A stretch of 64,000 nt of DNA from Bdellovibrio bacteriovorus. GTDB lineage: Bacteria; Bdellovibrionota; Bdellovibrionia; Bdellovibrionales; Bdellovibrionaceae. Location of the stretch: positions 1-64,000 of the forward strand of contig NZ_LUKD01000006.1 of assembly GCF_001592745.1 (NCBI RefSeq), given 5' to 3'. Below are positions 17,404-26,180 of this stretch, piece by piece (position 1 is the first letter of the stretch; each line of letters starts with the position of its first letter). Position numbers and translations under genes: made by a program. The notes beneath the pieces are model-generated. The model was given only the letters and a program-made list of their open reading frames with translations, searched no databases and was not told the DNA's origin.

Positions 17404-18819
17404 ATGAAACATTTCATTGTGTGTGATCTGGACGACTGCCTCTTAAAAACAGACTTGCTATACGAACAATGGCTTGTACTGCTTAAATCAAAGCCTCTGG
17501 TATTTTTGGCAAGCCCATTCTGGCTCATTTATGGCAAGGCGCACTTTAAGACGAAACTTGCACAGCACGTTCCGCAGACTCCACACCTCGTTCCCCTTAG
17601 AAATGACGTTGTCACTTATTTGAAGGAACAACGCGATCTAAATAAGTGTGACTTGATACTCGCCTCGGCTAGTCCCTATGTTTGGGTAAACGAGATCTCT
17701 CAACGCTTAGACCTTTTTAGCCACGTTATTGGAAGTGACGCAAACACAAACCTAAAGGGTCTACAGAAGTTGAATGCGATTAAAAGCTCCATAGGCTCAA
17801 CACCGTTTTCGTACGTGGGCGATGCTTTCGCTGATCTAGCCATCTGGCGCGAATCGACAGAAGTCGTTGCTGTAAATCCTTCAAAGGCTTTACAGCATCA
17901 GATTGCAAAGTTAAATAAGCCAACAACCATTCTCAAAGACGAAACAAAACCCACTTGGAAGTTGCTTGCCAAGCAGATTCGGCCGCATCAGTGGATAAAA
18001 AACATCTTAGTTTTTTTACCTGCCTTGGCTGGACATAAATTCTTAAATTATCAAACTATACTTCTAGGCTTATTGGCTTTCGCTGGATTTAGTCTGGCTG
18101 CTTCTTTCGTCTATGTTTTGAATGACCTTCTTGATCTAAAATCCGATAGAAACCACCACACTAAAAAATATCGTCCCTTCGCTTCTGGCGATCTTAAGAT
18201 AAAATGGGGAGTTCTACTCTTATCCTCCCTTTTACTCGGAGTTGCTTTAATTTCATCGTATTTGCCGATTCAATACTCTGGTTGGATAATAACTTATCTT
18301 ACACTCAATCTCGCTTACTCATTTTATCTTAAACAAAGTGTCGTTGTAGATATCTTAATTCTATCTATGATGTACACGCTGCGCATCTTTGCTGGGTCAG
18401 CGGCAACAAGCGTTCCCGTTTCAGAATGGCTGTTAAGTTTTTCAACCTTGTTTTTCTTCAGCCTCGCCTGCGTGAAACGGTATACGGAGATTATACGCAG
18501 TAAAAATAAGATCACTCTGGACGGAAGAGGCTACCGACAAATTGACTATCCCATGGTTCAGGGGTTGGGAGTTGGGTCAGGGCTCTTATCAGTTTTAATA
18601 GTCTTGCTCTACCTTCAAAGCAGCGATGTTAGATCTCTTTATAGCACTCCTCAAAATCTTTGGTTCACCACGCCAGTACTGTTATTCTGGATCTCTCGCA
18701 TCTGGATATTGACCAATCGCGATGAGATCCACGACGATCCTGTTGTCTTTGCCGTTAAAGACAAAATTAGTTGGATTTGTTTGGCAATACTAGGTCTTGT
18801 ATTCGGGACAGCTTTGTAA
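17404..18819 (+). CDS. HAD phosphatase fused to UbiA-family polyprenyl-phosphate phosphoribosyltransferase
   Basis: The 471-residue product has two parts. Residues 1-180 form a HAD phosphatase with DLDDC (Asp8, Asp10) and GDAFAD (from 139). Residues 190-471 form a UbiA membrane domain with IRPHQWIKN and NDLLDLKSD (240-248), the Mg-diphosphate-binding motif. UbiA homologues of the Rv3806c type move 5-phosphoribose from PRPP to polyprenyl phosphate. A fused HAD could then remove the 5-phosphate, giving polyprenyl-phosphoryl-ribose. The DprE1- and DprE2-like genes that follow directly support this. The stop overlaps the next start by one base (TAATG). The order of reactions is inference. Confidence 0.8.
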   Translation: MKHFIVCDLDDCLLKTDLLYEQWLVLLKSKPLVFLASPFWLIYGKAHFKTKLAQHVPQTPHLVPLRNDVVTYLKEQRDLNKCDLILASASPYVWVNEISQRLDLFSHVIGSDANTNLKGLQKLNAIKSSIGSTPFSYVGDAFADLAIWRESTEVVAVNPSKALQHQIAKLNKPTTILKDETKPTWKLLAKQIRPHQWIKNILVFLPALAGHKFLNYQTILLGLLAFAGFSLAASFVYVLNDLLDLKSDRNHHTKKYRPFASGDLKIKWGVLLLSSLLLGVALISSYLPIQYSGWIITYLTLNLAYSFYLKQSVVVDILILSMMYTLRIFAGSAATSVPVSEWLLSFSTLFFFSLACVKRYTEIIRSKNKITLDGRGYRQIDYPMVQGLGVGSGLLSVLIVLLYLQSSDVRSLYSTPQNLWFTTPVLLFWISRIWILTNRDEIHDDPVVFAVKDKISWICLAILGLVFGTAL

Positions 18820-20123
18820 TGGATTATCCGAGCTGGGGTTTTTACCCCGTTATAAAAAATCAAAGTGTTTACACTGTGCCAAGCCGAAATGCACAGATTC
18901 CTTCATTTGGTTCCTCCAGCCTACCTCGGGGGCTAGGTCGCTCTTACGGGGATTCATGCTTAAATGAAGACGGTACTTTATTGCTATCCAATCAATTAAC
19001 CCACTTTATCTCCTTCGATGAAAATACAGGCATACTCCGCTGTGAGGCCGGAATAAGTTTCGATGAAATTCTTCAGTTTGCTGTCCCTCGTGGATGGTTT
19101 CTCCCCGTCACTCCAGGCACAAAGTTTGTGACTGTTGGCGGAGCTATCGCCAACGATGTTCATGGAAAGAACCATCATCGCGCAGGGAATTTCGGGCATC
19201 ATGTTTTATCGTTTGAACTGATTCGTTCAACAGGTGAAAGAATAGTTTGCTCACGTAGCAGTCATAGTGATTTCTTTTTCGCTACGATTGGCGGGTTGGG
19301 TTTGACGGGATTAATAACCTGGGCTGAGTTTCGACTCACGAAAATTCTTTCTTCTTCAATCACCCAAGAACAAATCCAATTCAATTCCTTGAGTGAATTC
19401 TTCGTACTGTCAGAACAATCAGAGAAAGAATTTGAGTTCACTGTATCTTGGGTTGACTGCGTAACTGACAGCAAAGACGTGCGTGGGATCTTTATTCGCG
19501 GAAATTATTCCGACTCTGCTGAATCTAATAGTCTTTCAGTGCACAAAACAGAAACATTTAAAAACATTCCACTGTTTTTTCCCGATTGGATCTTAAATAG
19601 CTTTTCGATACGCGCATTCAACGAACTTTATTATCGAAAAAATCTTACTTCCCGCAAAAGGAATATTGTTCACTACGAGCCGTTTTTTTATCCGTTGGAT
19701 TCTATCTATAACTGGAATAAAATTTACGGAAAAAGGGGCTTCTTGCAATACCAATTCGTCATCCCATATAAACAAGATGCGGGTGCAGCTCTCAAAGAAA
19801 TTTTCAATCTACTTAAGAGAAGCCAAATGGGGTCATTCTTGGCGGTTTTAAAAACATTTGGCTCCATTCCGTCGGAAGGATTACTCTCTTTCCCGAAAGA
19901 AGGCGTAACACTTGCACTTGATTTTCCAAATCATGGAGAAACGCTTTACAGAACGCTCGAACAGTGTGATCAGATCGTTCGTTCCGTGAAAGGTGCTGTA
20001 TATCCAGCGAAAGACGCTCGTATGAGCAAAGAAAGTTTTGCGGAGTTCTATCCCCGAATCAATGAATTTGAAAAGTATATTGATCCGAATTTTTCCTCTA
20101 GCTTCTGGAGACGTGTAAAATGA
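18819..20123 (+). CDS. dprE1: DprE1-like FAD-dependent polyprenyl-phosphoryl-ribose 2-oxidase
   Basis: I start at ATG 18819, overlapping the previous stop by one base, giving 434 residues. The VAO-type FAD-binding region includes GLGRSYGD (38-45) and VGGAIANDVHGKNHH (ending near 120), matching DprE1. Lys398 in AKDAR corresponds to the substrate-binding Lys of mycobacterial DprE1. The residue aligned with the benzothiazinone-target Cys387 of the tuberculosis enzyme appears to be Ala366, within LALDFP. The enzyme should oxidise C2 of polyprenyl-phosphoryl-ribose. Its end overlaps the DprE2-like start by 4 bases. Confidence 0.84.
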   Translation: MDYPSWGFYPVIKNQSVYTVPSRNAQIPSFGSSSLPRGLGRSYGDSCLNEDGTLLLSNQLTHFISFDENTGILRCEAGISFDEILQFAVPRGWFLPVTPGTKFVTVGGAIANDVHGKNHHRAGNFGHHVLSFELIRSTGERIVCSRSSHSDFFFATIGGLGLTGLITWAEFRLTKILSSSITQEQIQFNSLSEFFVLSEQSEKEFEFTVSWVDCVTDSKDVRGIFIRGNYSDSAESNSLSVHKTETFKNIPLFFPDWILNSFSIRAFNELYYRKNLTSRKRNIVHYEPFFYPLDSIYNWNKIYGKRGFLQYQFVIPYKQDAGAALKEIFNLLKRSQMGSFLAVLKTFGSIPSEGLLSFPKEGVTLALDFPNHGETLYRTLEQCDQIVRSVKGAVYPAKDARMSKESFAEFYPRINEFEKYIDPNFSSSFWRRVK

Positions 20124-20857
20124 AAAAAATCCTAGTCATCGGTGCCACTTCAGCGATAGCGCAAGAAGTAGCTAAATTGTACGCGACGGAGAAAGAAGAG
20201 CTGATTCTTTGGGGCCGCAACCCCCAGATGCTTCAAATTATTGCTCAAGATCTTAAAGTCAGAGGAAGCTCAAAAATTTCTGTCGTAAGCCATGATCTAA
20301 ATGACCTTTCAGTACATGCTTCAAAAATAGAAGAAATTTGGAGTGAACATATCAATATAGATATCGTATTCTTAGCTCACGGTGTTTTGGGAGATCCTAG
20401 AAAAGCCGAAATTGATCAAGATGAAATGTTAAATATTTTAACTAGCAATTTTATTTCTCACGCCTCTTTATTAACCTATATTGCACAGAAAATGGCGCGA
20501 CAGACCTTCGGCACTATCGCTGTCATTTCCTCTGTCGCCGGTGACAGAGGAAAGCAATCAAACTATGTCTATGGCTCTGCCAAAGCTGGCATGACTGCAT
20601 TTACGGATGGCCTAAGAAATCGTCTGTACCCTACGGGGGTGCACGTACTCAATATCAAGCTTGGCCCTGTAGACACCCCGATGACGAAAGATCACAAAAA
20701 AACGCCTTTGTTCGGGAAAGCACCTGCTGTAGCTAAGGGAATAGTGACGGCGATAGAAAAAAAGAAGAACACCGTCTATTTAACTCCTATCTGGCGTTTG
20801 ATCATGTTCATCATTAATAACATTCCAGAGACAATTTTTAAGCGCCTTAAACTTTAA
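20120..20857 (+). CDS. dprE2: DprE2-like SDR, keto-sugar reductase of the arabinofuranose donor pathway
   Basis: This 245-residue SDR has a GATSAIA nucleotide loop (8-14), Ser138 in SSVAGDRG, and Tyr151/Lys155 in YGSAK. The stretch SSVAGDRGKQSNYVYGSAKAG closely follows the mycobacterial DprE2 pattern. DprE2 reduces the 2-keto intermediate from DprE1 to give polyprenyl-phosphoryl-D-arabinofuranose. The gene overlaps dprE1 by 4 bases. The 3' end overlaps the convergent FkbM gene by 4 bases. A hydrophobic C-terminal stretch (about 225-240) may hold it at the membrane. Confidence 0.83.
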   Translation: MKKILVIGATSAIAQEVAKLYATEKEELILWGRNPQMLQIIAQDLKVRGSSKISVVSHDLNDLSVHASKIEEIWSEHINIDIVFLAHGVLGDPRKAEIDQDEMLNILTSNFISHASLLTYIAQKMARQTFGTIAVISSVAGDRGKQSNYVYGSAKAGMTAFTDGLRNRLYPTGVHVLNIKLGPVDTPMTKDHKKTPLFGKAPAVAKGIVTAIEKKKNTVYLTPIWRLIMFIINNIPETIFKRLKL

Positions 20858-21711
20858 GGGGCCTTTTCAACAGGGAAAAAGAATAGATCAAAGTACTTGT
20901 TTGTTCCAGATTTCTCTCTCAAGGCTTCTCTGGCGCTATCTAAGGAATATGATTTTTCTTCGATAGGATCAAAAACCATATAGTCAAGCCCCTCGAAGTT
21001 CTTAAAAATATCTCGGTCTCCACCGATATTAACGGTATTGCACTCCACAAGAACTACGGGTCTGTACTTACGCAGACTCTTCGTCGCCCCCTTAAGGACA
21101 TCGAATTCATGCTCTTGAACGTCAATCTTAATTAGATCTACTTGCTTTAGACCGCGATCAGATACAAACCTATCCACAGTTGTAAGTTGAACATTCACTT
21201 GCTCTAGCCCTGTCTGCCCACCAGGAATACTCTCCTGATTGAGTGAATTACCCCCATGATTCTCGGAGTCCAGATAAAGTACGCCACTGCCAACGTCACC
21301 AGAAACCGCATATGGCAAAATTTCAATATTAGATATTCTGTTGCTCACCACGCTGGCAGTAAGACATTCCCTAGCATTTTCATCTGGATCGAACGCGTAA
21401 GCTTTTATTTCCGAACTTTGCATTGAGGCTACGATAGAGAAAATTCCAATATTCGCACCGATATCAAGAAAAACACCCTCTTGCCCTAAAACTTTTTTAA
21501 TAAACTTTTGATTGTAAGGCTCGTAACTGGAAACACCCCAGTGCATTAAATGGTATGAGGGCCCGTACAGATCGCCCAAGAAAAGATAAAATTTCTTGCC
21601 CTGATATTTTACGTACGCAATCCCCTTTGACTTAATTCCAAACGACCGCTTAATCCAGCGTGGCTTGTTGAATTGAAGTAAGAGAAAATTACGAACGGGC
21701 TCTAAAATCAT
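20854..21711 (-). CDS. FkbM-family SAM-dependent methyltransferase
   Basis: This 285-residue protein contains the FkbM methyltransferase core: VFLDIGANIGIFSIVAS is the SAM-binding motif, AFDPDE the acidic motif II, and IKIDVQEHEFDVLKGA the family-typical segment. FkbM proteins O-methylate sugars and polyketides; here a surface glycan is the likely substrate. It is convergent with dprE2. The adjacent minus-strand glycosyltransferase gene ends 139 bases upstream, so the two may share transcription. No substrate can be assigned. Confidence 0.8.
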   Translation of the reverse strand: MILEPVRNFLLLQFNKPRWIKRSFGIKSKGIAYVKYQGKKFYLFLGDLYGPSYHLMHWGVSSYEPYNQKFIKKVLGQEGVFLDIGANIGIFSIVASMQSSEIKAYAFDPDENARECLTASVVSNRISNIEILPYAVSGDVGSGVLYLDSENHGGNSLNQESIPGGQTGLEQVNVQLTTVDRFVSDRGLKQVDLIKIDVQEHEFDVLKGATKSLRKYRPVVLVECNTVNIGGDRDIFKNFEGLDYMVFDPIEEKSYSLDSAREALREKSGTNKYFDLFFFPVEKAP

Positions 21712-21850
21712 GCGTAAATCTTTCAGGGTTTTCTCAAATGAAAAACATACACTGCCAAACTTTCACAAGTCTACAAAATGACTGCCGGAATTTGGGTGAC
21801 GCCATGCAATGATTCTGTTTTGGCGCTGGCATTCTGAGTTCTTAGTGATT

Positions 21851-23380
21851 TCATCTGCATTTATAAACGGCAAAAAATTCAGTATTTCGTTCGAAAACGT
21901 ATGCCGATTTAAACGCACTTTTAAATTGATCATCAAACAACGGCTTTTCAGTATAAAAGCTCAAGATGCTCCAAGGCTCTTCCCCTTTCGGAAAAACAAA
22001 ATAGGAGCGACAAGACTTTATTTCCGCTATCGTAGAATCCGGAATACTTATACCTGACGCTGCCATGTCCATCAGAGCGGCGCCGTCTAGAAGCATTCCC
22101 TTATTACGACCAATTAACGCGGATTTATAAAAAGTGGATTCATAGGTTTTGTTTCCCGCGAAACCTAGTTCAACATTACCTGGTAAAGACGTCGCTAGGT
22201 TCAAAAGATCCGAGAACTCTCTTTCTCGCACGGATGTTTGTGCAAGAAATTTAGCAATTTGTTTTTGTCTGTTAACGCCGTTAATAGCTAGCGTTAACAA
22301 AAACGCAGCAGCGAAAAGATGAAATCTTGAACGCCCCAAAGAATCCATTGAAAAATATTGTTGGATGGCCAACCACAATATTAACGGAACAAAGGGTAAA
22401 AAATGATGCTGACCCGCTCCCGGCTTACTTGCAACGACGGCGACCAAGAACGATACGACACACAAAGCGATAAACGAGAGCTTAAATTTTTCGTTAAAAC
22501 GCGAAAAATACAAAAATAATAAAAAGCTCGCAACAAAGCTAATATTCTTTAAGAAAATTTCAAGTACCAATCCATGTTTTGATGCCATTTGAAGCCACAA
22601 CAAATAATTCTCAGCTCCAATGTTAGGTAATAGAAAGGGCATCACGAGCGCACAAAGAAATGCAATCGCCGCCAACAGAATTTTGGTCCAATATCGTCGG
22701 AATCTATAAGTTTCAAAAAAATAAACTGCGACGGGAACAAAATAAAGGCATGCATGAAGTTTACTATTAGCAGCCAAACCAGCTAATAATCCTACAAGTA
22801 GAGAAGTCCCCCAGAAACTGATTCTAGGCGCGAAGCTCACAACCGTGAAGGCACAAAATAAATTAGCCATGATATAACTATCAGGACGATTCCAATAACT
22901 GAAATTGTAGTATCCCAAGAGAGCAAGAGGAATAACGCAAATACTTAATAGTTTCTGAAAAGCCGAGCCTTTGATCTTCGTGCTTAAAATATAAGTGCAG
23001 CCTACTAACAAGAATAGGTTGATCACACCCGGCAACTTCGCCGCTAAAATCATATTACTGATAAGCGATTGAAAAAAAGCCACGACCAAATACGGCCAAG
23101 GACCGTATAACAAAGAATATCTCGATGGCGCACTTAATTCTGTGTAGATCTCAAGCCCCTTTCCATAAAGGGCTCCCACAGATGCAATATTTGCTTCCGC
23201 ATGGTCGAAGATCAATGGCGTGAACAAATAGCCTAAGCTCGTTAGGAGCAACCATCCGCACCCTATAAGCAGAGCCCCCTTCAATAGAAAATCCAACGTC
23301 CTAGAGACGACATGAAATTTTTTGAAATAATAGCCGACGATCACAAACAATAAAAAATTGATAAGGAGTGATGAGATCAT
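21851..23380 (-). CDS. GT-C-like polytopic membrane glycosyltransferase
   Basis: The 509-residue product has about twelve hydrophobic helices and a soluble C-terminal part. After the second helix a short loop reads FDHAEANIAS, with acidic residues where GT-C enzymes keep their metal or catalytic Asp/Glu. A conserved-looking PGAGQHHFLPF segment precedes later helices. GT-C enzymes use polyprenyl-phosphate sugars on the periplasmic side. Because the polyprenyl-phosphoryl-arabinofuranose cassette lies 1 kb away, this is a candidate user of that donor, but similarity to known arabinosyltransferases is not visible by eye. Confidence 0.55.
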   Translation of the reverse strand: MISSLLINFLLFVIVGYYFKKFHVVSRTLDFLLKGALLIGCGWLLLTSLGYLFTPLIFDHAEANIASVGALYGKGLEIYTELSAPSRYSLLYGPWPYLVVAFFQSLISNMILAAKLPGVINLFLLVGCTYILSTKIKGSAFQKLLSICVIPLALLGYYNFSYWNRPDSYIMANLFCAFTVVSFAPRISFWGTSLLVGLLAGLAANSKLHACLYFVPVAVYFFETYRFRRYWTKILLAAIAFLCALVMPFLLPNIGAENYLLWLQMASKHGLVLEIFLKNISFVASFLLFLYFSRFNEKFKLSFIALCVVSFLVAVVASKPGAGQHHFLPFVPLILWLAIQQYFSMDSLGRSRFHLFAAAFLLTLAINGVNRQKQIAKFLAQTSVREREFSDLLNLATSLPGNVELGFAGNKTYESTFYKSALIGRNKGMLLDGAALMDMAASGISIPDSTIAEIKSCRSYFVFPKGEEPWSILSFYTEKPLFDDQFKSAFKSAYVFERNTEFFAVYKCR

Positions 23381-23557
23381 GAAAATAACTCCACGCTATT
23401 GGAAAGCTTTCTCTAAAATGTAATCGCCTAATATTGGAGGCACTTCATCCTCCCAGAATTGGGATCCATCGTCATCTTCCTGAATTGTAGCCTGAAGTAT
23501 TGCTGCAGAGCCTCACAAAAGAAATTGCCCACTCCTTAAGCACCTTGGGAGCTGCAA

Positions 23558-25225
23558 TTAATCGAATAATAAATTCCCGTACGCTTCTTCGGAAAATACT
23601 GAATCTATGACGGCCTTGTCTACCAGCTCGACCGACGGACGTTTACAAACAGTGTCCAAAAAGCGGTAATACTCATGATGTACATTGATAAATTTTGTTA
23701 AAACGCTCGGTAAACAGTACAGCGGCTTATCATGGGAAGTCCTTGCGATTTCCTTCGCGAGTTCGCCGTTTTTAACGTTTAAGGACTTGATGAACACAGG
23801 GACTCTTCCGTAAATCATGCGCTGTGATTCGCTCAACGAGGAAAATCTGAATCCGTCATTTCTTTCTCCCTTGGATGAGAAGAAGTCGTCACTAAAAACA
23901 TGCTTTTTGTAAAATGAGATCGTCATGGCAGGCTTATGATCACCGAAAATTACAAATATGACTGGCCGACTGTTCTTTTGCGCCAATTCATAAACTTGTT
24001 TTTGAAATCTTAAAAACTCTTTTAAAGATTTTTCTAACTTAGCCTTGTAATCGCCCTCTCCCCCATCATCCTCCACCTCTTTGTAGGGGCCATGCGTATG
24101 AATAGTAATAAGAAATGCGAATGTGTTCTTTTTCCCATCAAGATTAGATTTATACTGTTTCAGTGCACTTTCGAACAAAATGTCGTCTTCAGGGGTCACC
24201 GATAAATCCGGCCAGTTCATCTCTTCTAAGAAAATAGACTTCTGAAAACCAAATTTAGGGTGAACTAAATCCCTGCGCCAAAAGAAACCTTTGTTGTTAT
24301 GAGCAGAAAAAGATGAGTATCCATTTTTTACGAATACTCGTGGAAGCCCCATGGCTTCATGTGAGTAACTTTCTGCAAAGTACTGAAAATCAATCCCTTT
24401 ATATCTTTGACTTGGAAGACCAGTCAAAACTTCAAACTCTGCCTCCGCTGTCATTCCACCATATACCGGGGAAATCATTGTGGATCGTTCGAAGCCCTCT
24501 TTTTCTAATTCAGCCATTGGAGTTACAAACTTCGACGAAGAACTCGTATAGCACGATTCACACAAAATCAAAAAAACATCAGGCTTTAAAGGAGCATGTG
24601 GCGAAACTGCTATCTGTCTTTCACCTAACCGAGCAGGTCCTTTAGCTGGAATCTGCCCCATCGGAAGGGTTAAAAACACATGATTTAAGATGCCATTTTC
24701 TTTGATGTTTGTTGCAAAATTCCAATCGACGTAATGAACCTTGGCGAGAGAAAAAAGAAAGCTGATCGGGTTGCTCGTACTTTGTGTGGGATTACGTTCC
24801 TGTACACATGACGTTGTCACAAGCAACACGGCCGGTAAGAAGGCCAATTGACGCTTTCGCAGTGCAAATCCTTTAACAAAACAAAATACCAGCCCAATTC
24901 CAAGAGCGGGAATCAGAAAATCCGTGTAACCTTTCAAAAAAAAAGCCTGCTTCCAAGCAAAAATATCCGAAGCCTCAAAGGCCGTATTCGTGTGCGACAT
25001 TTTCATTATGTGAACTCTTAACAGAATTGATTCGATCAAAAAGACAGTTATAGCCGAATAGTAAGGTCGCAAAACTATCAAAAAGGAAAAGTAAAGTAGC
25101 CATGGAAGAATTAATTTGGATGGTAAAATATATCCGAACACTATCCCCTGTAAAGACAAGCTTAAGATACTAAGAAGTACTAACCCTAAGGGGGACTGAT
25201 ATTTACAATGCCATCTCATTTCCAT
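23558..25225 (-). CDS. LtaS-type phosphoglycerol transferase / sulfatase-fold envelope enzyme
   Basis: The 555-residue protein has about five N-terminal membrane helices (to residue 138) and a periplasmic sulfatase-fold domain (about 210-500). The metal site and nucleophile of the LtaS/MdoB group are present: Glu223 in LCESCY, Thr259 in GGMTAEAEFE, then SAHNNKGFFWRRD and FGDHKP. The enzyme should transfer phosphoglycerol or phosphoethanolamine to a cell-surface glycan. It is the last gene of the glycan region. Sulfatase activity is less likely because the nucleophile is Thr in the LtaS context. Confidence 0.8.
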   Translation of the reverse strand: MEMRWHCKYQSPLGLVLLSILSLSLQGIVFGYILPSKLILPWLLYFSFLIVLRPYYSAITVFLIESILLRVHIMKMSHTNTAFEASDIFAWKQAFFLKGYTDFLIPALGIGLVFCFVKGFALRKRQLAFLPAVLLVTTSCVQERNPTQSTSNPISFLFSLAKVHYVDWNFATNIKENGILNHVFLTLPMGQIPAKGPARLGERQIAVSPHAPLKPDVFLILCESCYTSSSSKFVTPMAELEKEGFERSTMISPVYGGMTAEAEFEVLTGLPSQRYKGIDFQYFAESYSHEAMGLPRVFVKNGYSSFSAHNNKGFFWRRDLVHPKFGFQKSIFLEEMNWPDLSVTPEDDILFESALKQYKSNLDGKKNTFAFLITIHTHGPYKEVEDDGGEGDYKAKLEKSLKEFLRFQKQVYELAQKNSRPVIFVIFGDHKPAMTISFYKKHVFSDDFFSSKGERNDGFRFSSLSESQRMIYGRVPVFIKSLNVKNGELAKEIARTSHDKPLYCLPSVLTKFINVHHEYYRFLDTVCKRPSVELVDKAVIDSVFSEEAYGNLLFD

Positions 25226-25392
25226 AACGAAGCCCTTCAGTAGCAGCCATATTCTAACGACCGTACCACATCTTTCAGATCAATCTCCTAGCGTAAAGCA
25301 ATAAAACCACCCATTCCAGAGATTTTCATGCAAACAGATCTGTAATCCGAGTTTTTTCTGGTCCTCGACGTATAAACAATTTATTTTTACAT

Positions 25393-25411
25393 AAACAAAT
25401 ATAGTTTGTTT
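25393..25411. promoter_or_regulatory. AT-rich inverted repeat upstream of the tail-collar gene
   Basis: AAACAAA and TTTGTTT flank TATAG, 51 bases before the tail-collar start. It could be an operator or a weak hairpin in the leader. Only symmetry supports it. Confidence 0.3.
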
Positions 25412-25462
25412 TTGGAGAAGCCGACTTTTAGCATTTTTCTACAAAAGAAAAGGAGTTCTTTT

Positions 25463-26143
25463 ATGTCAAAAAAAATCGTTTTTATTTCAATTCTTGCCGT
25501 CTGCTTCCTTGGTTTTAAAGGTAAAGACAGCTTCAAAACGTTGGGTTTAAAGTTTTCAGCACCAACTGTATTTGGGAAAACCAACGTAACTAACCCAGAA
25601 CCAGGAGAAATCGTTTATGACTCATCGGATAATAAATTCTGGGGTTACGATACGTCTAACAACTGGGTTGAACTAAGCAGTGGATCAGCGATCGTACCCG
25701 TCGGCGTGGTACTACCGTTCGGTGGCACTACTCCGCCAAATGGCTATCGCTTTGCAAATGGCGACCTTCTTAATATTGCTGATTATCCAGATTTATTTGC
25801 TGCTATTGGCACGGCATTCGGTGGTGACGGCGTATCGACATTCCGCCTACCAGATCTTCGTGGCCGCTTTTTACGTGGCGTTGATGGTGGCACAGGAAGA
25901 GATCCAGATGCTGGCAGCCGTTCAGCTATGAACACTGGTGGTAATGCCGGTAATGCGGTGGGTTCAATTCAAGCCGATCAGTTACGTTCACATACACATA
26001 GTTTCACTGTTGGCCTGTCTGGTGGCGGTACGGTTCCAGCGAATGGAGCGGGTAGCTACGTTTCCAATACGACTTCTGCAGCTGGCGGCAGCGAGACTCG
26101 TCCTGTTAATGCTTACGTAAACTTTATCGTAAAAGTAAACTAA
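25463..26143 (+). CDS. Secreted phage tail-collar-domain protein
   Basis: The start at ATG 25463 follows AAAGGAG by 7 bases, giving 226 residues with a signal peptide (MSKKIVFISILAVCFLG). A middle part holds a GEIVYDSSDNKFWGY segment common in fibre-like proteins. The C-terminal half is a phage tail-collar domain: PVGVVLPFGGTTPPNGYRFANG, FRLPDLRGRFLRG, an HTHSF, and TRPVNAYVNFIVKV at the end. In phages this fold caps trimeric tail fibres. In predatory bacteria, fibre-like proteins with such tips act as surface adhesins, so prey contact is a plausible role. No other phage genes are nearby. Confidence 0.8.
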   Translation: MSKKIVFISILAVCFLGFKGKDSFKTLGLKFSAPTVFGKTNVTNPEPGEIVYDSSDNKFWGYDTSNNWVELSSGSAIVPVGVVLPFGGTTPPNGYRFANGDLLNIADYPDLFAAIGTAFGGDGVSTFRLPDLRGRFLRGVDGGTGRDPDAGSRSAMNTGGNAGNAVGSIQADQLRSHTHSFTVGLSGGGTVPANGAGSYVSNTTSAAGGSETRPVNAYVNFIVKVN

Positions 26144-26150
26144 GCTTAAA

Positions 26151-26180
26151 TTTTACGGGGGCGATTCAGCCCTCGTAAAA
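26151..26180. terminator. Bidirectional hairpin between the tail-collar gene and the RfbG-like gene
   Basis: TTTTACGGGGGC and GCCCTCGTAAAA pair with one mismatch around GATTCA. The outer A/T pairs provide a T run on each strand. It includes the stop codon of the convergent minus-strand gene and should end both transcripts. Confidence 0.7.
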
